Shown: in pieces, positions 23,971 through 30,409 of the stretch
Numbering within the stretch: the stretch's first letter is position 1
Layout of the letters: each line of letters opens with the position of its first letter
Source of the DNA: Brachybacterium sp036311905
GTDB lineage: Bacteria > Actinomycetota > Actinomycetes > Actinomycetales > Dermabacteraceae
Direction: 5' to 3'
NCBI RefSeq assembly: GCF_036311905.1
Contig: NZ_JAZDCH010000004.1
Coordinates: 186,001 to 250,000, forward strand
Length of the DNA stretch: 64,000 nt
Translations under genes and position numbers: made by a program
Notes under the pieces: model-generated
Seen by the model: only the letters and a program-made list of their open reading frames with translations
What the model was told of the DNA's origin: nothing
Databases searched by the model: none

Positions 23971-25080
23971 TCATTCGCAGAATGCGAGTAGCGTGGATAG
24001 TTCGCGAGCTAGATCACGGTCAATATGTGACGCTCGTTTCATCTGCATTACTTCTTTCCGTGTGAACCATTGCGCGTCGGCGACGTCTAGGGCGTTACCG
24101 GGGCCGGTGTGGCGGGGCGAGGATCGTGGAATGCTGAGAACGTAGGTTTTGTGTGTCCAGTCGCCGTCTTCTGTTTCTATGCATCCCCGAATGTCATAGT
24201 TCCGCACTGTGAGACCGGATTCTTCCTTGGTCTCTCGTAGCGCGGCGCTAAGGTATTTCTCGGTCGGGGTTTTTCGCGCGCCACCGGGGAGCTGCCAGAT
24301 GCCGCTTCCTGTGCGGTCCACCTGGCCGCGGCCTCGGCGGTATGACACGTCGACTGTGGGGTTCACGAGCAGGTAGCGGTCTCCGTGCTGGATGAGTGCA
24401 TGTGCGGCCCCGTAGCGTCCCCAGCGCCCCGTGGCATGCCTGACGTCTCCCGAAAGTGTTGGCGGGCGTCGGGGGCGTGCTCCTGGGGGCGTGTGCGGGT
24501 GGTCGATCCGGCGAACATCGAGTGTGGGGTATCGGGAAGAAAGCAAATCTGCCAGATCGTTCGGAATCTGCTTCCCGGCCCACTCGCGCGGAACGTAGAC
24601 AGTGCCGGTGAGCCTGTAGTTTGTGACTCTTAGTGTGCCGCGCGGTTCGGGGTCGGATAGGTCGCGGTATGCGCCAGTGCCGTATCCTTCAATATTGCAG
24701 ATGGCAACGCCTTGTATGCCTTCCTCCTGCTTCGTAATGGTGTCAGAGAATGACGTGTTCTCGGTGAGCCAGTGCACGTACTTCGCGAGCGTTTCCGTTG
24801 TGTCGCATATTCGGTAGCCGCATGTGCAGTCGTATGCGTGATTAATCGCGGGCACAGGTTTCCAGCCGTTGAGCATTCGAGCTGCGAGTGAGCGGGGGCG
24901 GGTGAGCACTTCGTGATACCCGCAGATCGCGGTCTCGGCTTCGAGTGTGTCGGGATCGACCTCGCCATCCTTGCCTAGTAGGCCGTCCTCGGTGATGTAG
25001 CAGAACCGCCATCCGGTGATCGGCTTAGTGAATTCGGCGATTTGGTTTGGTTTGAGTGAGTAGTAGATTTCGTGTGGCAT
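23971..25080 (-). CDS. Nudix hydrolase with unrecognised N-terminal region
   Basis: Protein of 369 aa from ATG 25080. The C-terminal 150 residues form a Nudix domain: LPGGARKTPTEKYLSAALRE then TKEESGLTVRNYDI, matching GX5EX7REUXEEXGU with the first Gly displaced by one residue. The N-terminal 210 residues are a separate region with Tyr- and Cys-containing motifs (INHAYDCTCGYRI, GVAICNIEGYGTGAYRDLSD). Nudix enzymes cleave nucleoside diphosphates linked to another group; the substrate is unknown. A terminator lies upstream at 25201-25234, so the gene has its own promoter or depends on read-through. Confidence 0.8.
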   Translation of the reverse strand: MPHEIYYSLKPNQIAEFTKPITGWRFCYITEDGLLGKDGEVDPDTLEAETAICGYHEVLTRPRSLAARMLNGWKPVPAINHAYDCTCGYRICDTTETLAKYVHWLTENTSFSDTITKQEEGIQGVAICNIEGYGTGAYRDLSDPEPRGTLRVTNYRLTGTVYVPREWAGKQIPNDLADLLSSRYPTLDVRRIDHPHTPPGARPRRPPTLSGDVRHATGRWGRYGAAHALIQHGDRYLLVNPTVDVSYRRGRGQVDRTGSGIWQLPGGARKTPTEKYLSAALRETKEESGLTVRNYDIRGCIETEDGDWTHKTYVLSIPRSSPRHTGPGNALDVADAQWFTRKEVMQMKRASHIDRDLARELSTLLAFCE

Positions 25081-25200
25081 GCAGTTATGCTCTCTGTCGT
25101 ATCGAGATGTAGTTGCCCTGCGCTGCTGAGGATGTACGTGTTGCCGCGCCAGTTGGTGCGCCAGGTTCCTGTGATGGTGTGCCCCTTCGTTTTTGGGCAG

Positions 25201-25234
25201 CAAAAAAGCCCCGACCCTGGGATGGGTCGAGGCT
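25201..25234 (-). terminator. Rho-independent terminator
   Basis: On the minus strand an 11-bp stem (AGCCTCGACCC with GGGTCGGGGCT, one mismatch) is followed by TTTTTT (25202-25207). It lies after the 206-aa gene (stop at 25292) and before the Nudix gene, and is the only canonical T-tailed terminator in the element. Confidence 0.85.
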
Positions 25235-25291
25235 TCGCGGTTGTGAAGTGCTGTTCGCCTTCACTGTCTATATCGCACAGTCGGGGATGGT

Positions 25292-25912
25292 TTATGCGGC
25301 GAGTCTGATCATGTTCACGCATTCTCCACATTTGCAGTGGTTGCCGGGGTGGAATAGTTGAGTGTCAAGGATTTTTTGGAGGTGTTCGAGGTAGACGTGC
25401 TCGGTAGCTTTCTCTCCGGTGGGATCGAGATAGTTGGTCGTCTTGGTTTCGCCAGGGTTCATCAGCTCCCACAGCCTCCGGCGTCGTGCAGGCGTCAGGA
25501 GGCGCTTGTACGGCTCTAGAGCGTCCGCGTAAGGATCGCGCTCTGCGGGGGCGATAACGGGGCTTCCTGGGCCTCCCAGGGCGTCCAGGACGTTCCTGTC
25601 GAAGGTCGACCCGATGCCGAACGGGACTTCTGGGCGCTTCTCCGTGTGGCGGTTGAGGTATTGCTGTAGTCGCTTACTGAGTAGTCGGGTGATGAACGGG
25701 GGGGTGTGTGCGCGCTCGTGTATCTCCTGGGCGTGTGTGGCAGCGTATTCGTAGGTCCAGGATCGGAGTTCCCCTGCTGGATCGCTGGGGGTGCCTTGCC
25801 AGTGGGCGGGGAGTCTGCTGATGTTGTTGAAGTAGACGTTGCGGACCGCTTTGTCGATCGCGGCCCATTCGTCCTCGGTGAAGTCCCAGACGCCGTGCTT
25901 GGTTGCTTTCAT
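25292..25912 (-). CDS. Hypothetical protein with C-terminal Cys cluster
   Basis: Protein of 206 aa, not recognised. N-terminus WDFTEDEWAAIDKAVRNVYF is helical; the middle has many Arg/Tyr residues (LLSKRLQQYLNRHTEKRPEV) and an RRRRLWELMNPGETKTT segment; the C-terminus ends HCKCGECVNMIRLAA, a possible zinc-binding cluster. No catalytic motif is visible. It lies between rep and the Nudix gene and ends in a T-tailed terminator. Confidence 0.75.
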   Translation of the reverse strand: MKATKHGVWDFTEDEWAAIDKAVRNVYFNNISRLPAHWQGTPSDPAGELRSWTYEYAATHAQEIHERAHTPPFITRLLSKRLQQYLNRHTEKRPEVPFGIGSTFDRNVLDALGGPGSPVIAPAERDPYADALEPYKRLLTPARRRRLWELMNPGETKTTNYLDPTGEKATEHVYLEHLQKILDTQLFHPGNHCKCGECVNMIRLAA

Positions 25913-26141
25913 GGGGCGTGCTTTCTGAGATGGTGAGACAGTGGCGGCTCTGAGGGCCGTTAGAGGTGTCCGTGAATGCGTAGGCGCTCACGGGCTGTTC
26001 GTCGCTTCTAGGGGGCAAAGAATGCCGTACAGGACTATGTGAGGCGGTCCGGTGTCCTCGTAGCGATGGGGGGCTTGCTAGTAGTGGCCCTGGGAGGCCG
26101 TAGGGGCCGTTCTGCGGGGTTTCTACGGCCCTGGGGCGATA

Positions 26142-26178
26142 GTCCCGTGAGTCCTGGTCTGACTGCGGCTCACGGGAC
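26142..26178 (-). terminator. Hairpin terminator after rep
   Basis: GTCCCGTGAG (26142-26151) pairs perfectly with CTCACGGGAC (26169-26178), 12 bp after the stop of the Rep-like gene. A second weaker inverted repeat (core GGCCGTAG and CTACGGCC) follows at 26096-26130. The 25913-26190 gap holds no convincing gene. Confidence 0.6.
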
Positions 26179-26190
26179 GTGGGGGAGGTG

Positions 26191-27156
26191 TCAGGAGTTG
26201 AGCAGGTAGGGGTTCATCCGCAGGAAGTCGGCACGAGCCTTCTTCTGCTCGGGCGTCAGCTCGGGCTTCCTCAGGATCCCGTCGACATCGCGGATGTATC
26301 CCTGGCGGTCGATGAGGTTCTGCTCCGCCTCTTCGATCTGCTGGTTGTACTCGTGCCATTCGTCCGACCCGGGCTTGTGCAGACGATCCCGGTTCAACCG
26401 GAGCCCTGTGATCTGCTGGAGGTTCGGGTCGGGCTTCGGCTTGTGCTTCTCCCAGCGTCGATCTTCGAGAACGGCGAGTGCTTGCCCGATGTACTTGCCG
26501 CCTTCGTTCTGCTGCTCGTGATCGAGGTAGGCGCGAGTCGAGTCCACGAGGATGCTGTGATCGACGCTCTCGATCGTCTCCGCGTACTTCGCACGGGCGT
26601 CGTCAACTTTCCGCCGCTTCGTGCTCGGAAACAGATTGATCCACTCCTTGAATCCCTCCCCTGACGAACTCTCGGACCGGGGAGGGCGAGGCGCAGGCGA
26701 GTCCCGACGCGGGTGGATCTGATCGTTGATCTGATCAGGATCTGATGGGGTGATCTGTGGTTCACCCATTTCGGATCTGTGGATCACCCTTGAAGGGATC
26801 TGTGGATCACCCATCTCCACCGAAGGGGTGATCTGTGGTTCACCCATCTGGGGCGGATTCTGAGAAGGCAAGGCGAGGCGGTACTCGGACGCCTCGGGCT
26901 TCCCCTGCCTCCTCCCGCCGCGTGACTTGAGGATGAGGAAGCCGCGCTCCTCAAGCTTCTTCCGCACCGTCTTGACGTACCGGGGCGAGAGTCCGGTGTC
27001 CTCGGCGAGCTGGTTCACGGACGGGAAGGCGGACGCCATCTTCTCGTCGCTGTAGGTCCAGATCGTCATCAGCAACAGGTACTCGGCGGGTGCGAGGCCG
27101 CTGCGTCGGAGCAGGGTCACGTAGCGCATCTTGGACGGAGAGGACTCGGTGGCCAT
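26191..27156 (-). CDS. Winged-helix replication-initiator-like protein
   Basis: Protein of 321 aa. N-terminal winged helix (residues about 10-95: PAEYLLLMTIWTYSDEKMAS, AFPSVNQLAEDTGLSPRYVK, TVRKKLEERGFLILKSRGGR) resembling phage/plasmid replication-initiator helix-turn-helix domains. A disordered linker contains repeated GEPQITPS/GDPQIPS peptides, and a helical C-terminal part follows (FKEWINLFPSTKRRKVDDAR). The linker DNA carries iteron-like repeats (26752-26845). The ribosome-binding site overlaps the end of the upstream HTH gene. No AAA+ or primase motif is visible, so it would recruit host replication proteins. Confidence 0.7.
   Translation of the reverse strand: MATESSPSKMRYVTLLRRSGLAPAEYLLLMTIWTYSDEKMASAFPSVNQLAEDTGLSPRYVKTVRKKLEERGFLILKSRGGRRQGKPEASEYRLALPSQNPPQMGEPQITPSVEMGDPQIPSRVIHRSEMGEPQITPSDPDQINDQIHPRRDSPAPRPPRSESSSGEGFKEWINLFPSTKRRKVDDARAKYAETIESVDHSILVDSTRAYLDHEQQNEGGKYIGQALAVLEDRRWEKHKPKPDPNLQQITGLRLNRDRLHKPGSDEWHEYNQQIEEAEQNLIDRQGYIRDVDGILRKPELTPEQKKARADFLRMNPYLLNS
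26752..26845. repeat. Four iteron-like repeats inside rep, candidate origin
   Basis: Four copies of the 16-mer GATCTGTGGWTCACCC start at 26752, 26774, 26797 and 26830, spaced 22, 23 and 33 bp (two, two and three helical turns). Copies 1, 3 and 4 share one reading frame of rep, but copy 2 is in another frame and encodes unrelated residues, so the repeat is conserved as DNA rather than protein. This supports a binding site array or replication origin. Binding by the Rep-like product is inference. Confidence 0.72.
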
Positions 27157-27170
27157 CTACTCGTCTCCTC

Positions 27171-27491
27171 TCAGGAATCGAGGCCGTCGATGCGGCCCCG
27201 CTCGATGATGTATTCGTTGGACAGGCGTCCGCCGTAGGGGTCGAGCCGCTGCACGGGGTAGAGGATTCGTCGGCGCTGGAGGTCGGCGAGTGAGCGGCGC
27301 ACGGTCCTCGGGTCCATGCCGGTGCTCTTCGCAACCTCTCTGTACCCGGCGATTGCCGAGCTGCCGTTGAACGCCAGCGATGCGAGGTGCAGCAGGACGG
27401 CGCGGTCCCGTCGCGACAGGGCGGGCTGGTGCTCGATGCTGTGCATCAGGTCGGCCTGCCGTTCGGGGGCGGGCAGGGTGTCGGTGTGCAT
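27171..27491 (-). CDS. Small winged-helix DNA-binding protein
   Basis: Protein of 106 aa. A single winged-helix domain: LSRRDRAVLLHLASLAFNGS, IAGYREVAKSTGMDPRTVRR and SLADLQRRRILYPVQRLDPY. AGGAG lies six bases before ATG 27491; the longer upstream frame is Pro/Arg-rich noise. It directly precedes rep and may regulate it or be a second replication accessory protein. Confidence 0.75.
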   Translation of the reverse strand: MHTDTLPAPERQADLMHSIEHQPALSRRDRAVLLHLASLAFNGSSAIAGYREVAKSTGMDPRTVRRSLADLQRRRILYPVQRLDPYGGRLSNEYIIERGRIDGLDS

Positions 27492-27505
27492 GACGCTCCT
27501 GTTCT

Positions 27506-27640
27506 TCAGCGGGCGCGCAGGGCGTCCATGAGGGCCTTGTAGGGGTGGATGCCGTCGCGGTGGGCGTCGGCGAGGAGAGCGCGCACGGAGCCGTCCAGGA
27601 CTTCCTGGGCGGTCCTGCGGCGAGGCGGGGCGGTGATCAC
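27506..27640 (-). CDS. Small element protein (44 aa)
   Basis: Protein of 44 aa from GTG 27640: ITAPPRRRTAQEVLDGSVRA then LLADAHRDGIHPYKALMDAL. Not recognised. GTG 27640 overlaps the stop of the upstream 53-aa gene (GTGA at 27637-27640), another case of the overlap style used in the tiled block. Confidence 0.62.
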   Translation of the reverse strand: MITAPPRRRTAQEVLDGSVRALLADAHRDGIHPYKALMDALRAR

Positions 27641-27798
27641 TTCCCCTCCCAGGTGCGCATGAGGTCGGCGGCGGAGATGCCGAGCGTGTCGGATAGACGC
27701 CAAAGGTCGTCCACAGTCGCGTCGGGGTTCGAACGGAAGTCGGCGAGGGCCTTGGCATGGGCGGCGTACTTCGCGGGGGTGAGGCTGAGGTGAGTCAT
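27637..27798 (-). CDS. Small element protein with HTH-like C-terminus (53 aa)
   Basis: Protein of 53 aa: MTHLSLTPAKYAAHAKALAD, then DDLWRLSDTLGISAADLMRT, the latter resembling the last helices of a Cro/CI domain. AAGGAG precedes ATG 27798. It sits between the AlpA-like gene and the 44-aa gene. Role unknown, possibly regulatory. Confidence 0.65.
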   Translation of the reverse strand: MTHLSLTPAKYAAHAKALADFRSNPDATVDDLWRLSDTLGISAADLMRTWEGK

Positions 27799-27878
27799 GG
27801 CGTGCTCCTTCTGAGCGTGTTTTGGGTGGGCGGTGAGGGGACCGCCGTCTGGTGACGGTCCCCGGGTGGTGCGGGTGG

Positions 27879-28085
27879 TCAGATTCCGCCGCGTGAAGTA
27901 GCGGCCTTCTGCTGCTGAATCCAGGCGAGGACGTCGGACTCGTCGTAGCGGACGCGGCGTCCGAGCTTGTAGGACCGGGGTCCCTGCCCTGCGTGTCGCC
28001 AGTAGGCGAGCGTTCCTCGCGCGAGGCCGGTCATGTTCACGACGTCCTGCTCGGTGAGCATCGCCGGGGCGGTGGTGTGGGTCAT
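27879..28085 (-). CDS. AlpA/excisionase-type HTH protein
   Basis: Protein of 68 aa with a MerR-like helix-turn-helix: LTEQDVVNMTGLARGTLAYW then GPRSYKLGRRVRYDESDVLA. This is the AlpA/Xis domain used by prophages and satellites as excisionase or activator of integrase and early genes. AGGAG precedes ATG 28085 at good spacing. It is the first gene of the minus-strand block, divergent from the int side. Confidence 0.85.
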   Translation of the reverse strand: MTHTTAPAMLTEQDVVNMTGLARGTLAYWRHAGQGPRSYKLGRRVRYDESDVLAWIQQQKAATSRGGI

Positions 28086-28419
28086 GGGGTGCTCCTAGTG
28101 GGGTGTGCTGCTGCGGTTGTGGGGCGTTTGGTGACCGGTGCTTGCCGGTGCGCGCCATGAGTTCGGGCGTGCTCTCTCAGCGACTTCACGCCGTCGCTGT
28201 GGCGGGCCTGTATATCCCCCTCGGGCCGGGGTCCTCTCGCAATCGCGGGAGAGTCGTCAGCGGGCTTGCACTCGTCGGTGCCGCTGCGGTCTTCGCTGTT
28301 CAGTTGTCAACTCGCCGCCCCGCTCCTTGGGTGGCGATGACAAAGATACCCAACATTGAGGGGCTGTGACAACAGCACCTAGGTCACGAAACGGTAACTG
28401 CCTGGGCGGCTGTGGCACG
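28086..28419. promoter_or_regulatory. Divergent control region between alpA block and int side
   Basis: This 334-bp region separates the two transcription directions. It contains the perfect palindrome AGTTGTCAACT (28302-28312) and further TGACAA half-sites near 28338 and 28368, the last within the small dyad GCTGTGACAACAGC. A direct repeat CCGGTGC-TTG-CCGGTGC lies near 28133-28150. The lysogeny-style switch of the element is probably here; the operator assignment is inference. No additional gene is seen. Confidence 0.5.
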
Positions 28420-28980
28420 ATGGGTTGCATGTACTTCGCTTCGCCGCTGACACCGCCCTATCCGCCGTATCCGATGCCATGGTTCGCGGATCGCGAGTCG
28501 GTGGAGCTGGCACCGAACCTGTATGCGGCGCAGACGTCCAGCGGTAGCGCGGAGACGGAGCAGCGCAGACCTGACGGGACTGTTGCGTTCACCGTGAAGA
28601 CGGAGGTCGAGCTCGTGCACTTCCGCTACGAGGTGCGGTCGCTCGCTATTGAGACGGAGCATCCAGGCGGCATAAGCGCAACATTCATCCGCAACTATCT
28701 CGTGGGAGATTTTGCCTCTCTCGGTGGACGTCGAAGCCTAGCGCAGCTTAACGAAGCCGGAGAGTGGTTTTCCTATCGACCATTCTTCCGCTATGAAGGC
28801 CCGCCGCTTTCGCCCACGGACGATGTTCTCAAAGAGGTTGCGAGAATTTACGCTTGTAGCTATGCGCTCAGCGAGAAGCCGACGCATCGCGTTGAGAAGG
28901 GACTGAACCTAAAGCGGTCTACGGCGGAGAATTGGGTCCGGCGCGCAAAGGATAAGGGCTACATTTATGCAGAGGCGTAA
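28420..28980 (+). CDS. Hypothetical protein upstream of integrase, possible repressor
   Basis: Protein of 186 aa (starts at 28420 or 28429 are equally possible). N-terminus Pro/Tyr-rich (SPLTPPYPPYPMPWFADRES); a strand-rich middle (FTVKTEVELVHFRYEVRSLA); the C-terminus KGLNLKRSTAENWVRRAKDK resembles a helix-turn-helix. Base composition is less GC-biased than the chromosome. It overlaps the integrase start by 14 bp and lies across the divergent control region from alpA, the position of the master repressor in many satellites. Repressor role is inference. Confidence 0.7.
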   Translation: MGCMYFASPLTPPYPPYPMPWFADRESVELAPNLYAAQTSSGSAETEQRRPDGTVAFTVKTEVELVHFRYEVRSLAIETEHPGGISATFIRNYLVGDFASLGGRRSLAQLNEAGEWFSYRPFFRYEGPPLSPTDDVLKEVARIYACSYALSEKPTHRVEKGLNLKRSTAENWVRRAKDKGYIYAEA

Positions 28981-30196
28981 CCGTAGAGCCGGCGTTGAAG
29001 ACCTGTGGCACAACAAGGGGACCGGGGAGCCGACGGCCCGGCATCCCGCGACAGATAAGCCATGCCCCGGTGGAGGCAAGTGCAAGCTAGTCAAGCCGGG
29101 GCGGCGCTGGCGTGCCCGCTGGGTGGACGATCAGGGCAGGGAGCGCACAGAATCCTTCACGCGCAAGATCGACGCTCAGAAGCACGTAGAAGCGATTAGC
29201 GCAAACCTGCACCGTGGCGAGTATGTCGATCCGCGCTCCGGTGCGCAGACATTCGGTGCGCTCGCGGAGCGATTCACTGCTGGCCGAACGGTGAAGCAAA
29301 AGACAGCGTCCGGGGAACGATCACTGCTTGATTCCCGCATTCTCCCGCGATGGGAGAACGTGCAGCTGGCGCATATAGTCGAATCCGAGATTCGCGCATG
29401 GCTCGCCGACATGCAAAAAGAAGTGTCCTCCTCCCGTGCACGGCAGGCGTTCATCCTATATCGGCAGATTCTTGATCTTGCGGTTGCTGATAGGGCGCTC
29501 GCAAAGAATCCCGCTAAAGGCATGAAAGCGCCACGCGCTAAAACGTCACGCGATGCCGTATTCCTGACCGTCGATCAGGTGCACGAGATAGCCGACGCGA
29601 TGCCACGCGCTGCGGACGCGGCCCTGATGCGCTTCCTCGCGTTCACGGGCCTGAGGTGGGGCGAGGCGGTGGCGATCACTGGTGACGCACTGGACTTCGA
29701 CCGGCATATCGTCCACGTGCGCCGCACCTACTCCGAGGATGCAGGGAAGATCATCACGGGCACCCCGAAGGACCACGCGTCCCGCTGGGTGCCGTTCCCT
29801 GCCGGTCTGGACTCCGAGCTGCGAGCACTCGTGAAGGGCCGTCCTGGGGCTGCTGACGTGTTCCAGACGCCTGCCGGGGGAGTGTTGCGCTCCGGCAACT
29901 GGACTAGCCGTGTTCTGCGCCCCGCCGTGGTATCGGTGAACACTCCCGCCGAGGGCGAGGACGAGCGGCCCGACCCGATCCCCACCGCGCTACGTATCCA
30001 CGATCTACGGCACACAGCGGCATCGGTGGCGATCCGGGCCGGGGCGAACGTGAAGGCGCTACAGCGGATGCTCGGGCACGAGTCGGCGACGATGACGCTG
30101 GACGTGTACGCGGGGCTGTGGGACGACGACCTGCTGGACCTTGGTGCGTCCGTAAATGCTGCTGCGTACCCACTGCGTACCGACGATGCTGCGTGA
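28967..30196 (+). CDS. int: Tyrosine site-specific recombinase (integrase)
   Basis: Protein of 409 aa. An N-terminal arm-binding region (about 40-95, RWRARWVDDQGRERTESFTR), a core-binding domain (about 95-185) and the catalytic domain are in order. Catalytic residues visible: R230 (FTGLRWGEA), K268 (GTPKDHASR), H345 and R348 (IHDLRHTAAS), H371 (MLGHESATM) and nucleophile Y381 (TLDVYAG). The gene ends 22 bp before attR, and its last codons contain the right arm-type repeat. It should integrate the element into the tRNA-Met gene. Confidence 0.96.
   Translation: MQRRNRRAGVEDLWHNKGTGEPTARHPATDKPCPGGGKCKLVKPGRRWRARWVDDQGRERTESFTRKIDAQKHVEAISANLHRGEYVDPRSGAQTFGALAERFTAGRTVKQKTASGERSLLDSRILPRWENVQLAHIVESEIRAWLADMQKEVSSSRARQAFILYRQILDLAVADRALAKNPAKGMKAPRAKTSRDAVFLTVDQVHEIADAMPRAADAALMRFLAFTGLRWGEAVAITGDALDFDRHIVHVRRTYSEDAGKIITGTPKDHASRWVPFPAGLDSELRALVKGRPGAADVFQTPAGGVLRSGNWTSRVLRPAVVSVNTPAEGEDERPDPIPTALRIHDLRHTAASVAIRAGANVKALQRMLGHESATMTLDVYAGLWDDDLLDLGASVNAAAYPLRTDDAA
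30162..30182 (+). repeat. Right integrase arm-type site
   Basis: Identical to 20012-20032: two CTGCGTACC units separated by CA. It lies within the last codons of the integrase gene, 37 bp from attR. A partial third unit (GATGCTGCGTG) follows. A short GATATCGCT repeat also sits just inside both element ends (19910-19918 and 30203-30211). Confidence 0.7.
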
Positions 30197-30217
30197 TGGT
30201 CAGATATCGCTCTGACC

Positions 30218-30294
30218 TGGTAGCCCAGGCGGGGCTTGAACCCGCGACCGACGGATTATGAGTCCGCTGCTCTGACCGGCTGAGCTACTGGGCC
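30218..30294 (-). tRNA. tRNA-Met (CAT anticodon), integration target
   Basis: Complete cloverleaf on the minus strand with an encoded CCA end. Anticodon loop CTCATAA gives CAT. The T arm (GCGGG TTCAAGC CCCGC) and D arm (AGCTC...GAGC) are canonical. The acceptor ends in a G1-T72 wobble pair, and C1-A72 typical of initiators is absent, so elongator Met is most likely. A lysidine-modified Ile2 tRNA cannot be fully excluded. Its 3' 47 bases are supplied by the element. Confidence 0.88.
30219..30266 (-). repeat. attR: 3' part of the tRNA gene
   Basis: Right copy of the 48-bp direct repeat, embedded in the functional tRNA gene. Because the element restores the tRNA 3' end, integration leaves the gene intact, as with most tRNA-targeting tyrosine integrases. 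Confidence 0.92.
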
Positions 30295-30409
30295 GTGGCC
30301 CGTCAAGGGCCGGTCAGAATCTACCACCCCTGGTCCATGTGACCTGCCGTGATGCGCGGCCGTCGCGAGGTGCACCACGCCCCGGGATCGCCAGCGGGGG
30401 AGGAGGGGA

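Larger units (their letters stand above)
19863..30266. mobile_element. tRNA-integrated element, satellite- or integrative-plasmid-like
   Basis: The element is bounded by a 48-bp perfect direct repeat (19863-19910 and 30219-30266) that is the 3' part of the tRNA gene at 30218-30294. It carries a tyrosine integrase beside the right end, integrase arm-type repeats near both ends, an AlpA-like gene, a Rep-like gene with internal iteron-like repeats, a tiled block of small genes ending in an HNH gene, a Nudix gene and a TerS-like gene. No capsid, portal, tail, lysis or large terminase gene is seen. A divergent int/regulator versus alpA-rep arrangement with a TerS-like gene at the far end recalls phage-inducible chromosomal islands. 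An integrative plasmid is the alternative. Confidence 0.88.

Noticed and set aside
26752..26845. Possible CRISPR array
   Set aside because: Four 16-bp units with 6-17 bp spacers inside a coding gene, no cas genes; iterons fit better.
19863..30266. Complete prophage
   Set aside because: No capsid, portal, tail, large terminase or lysis gene is present and the element is only 10.4 kb.
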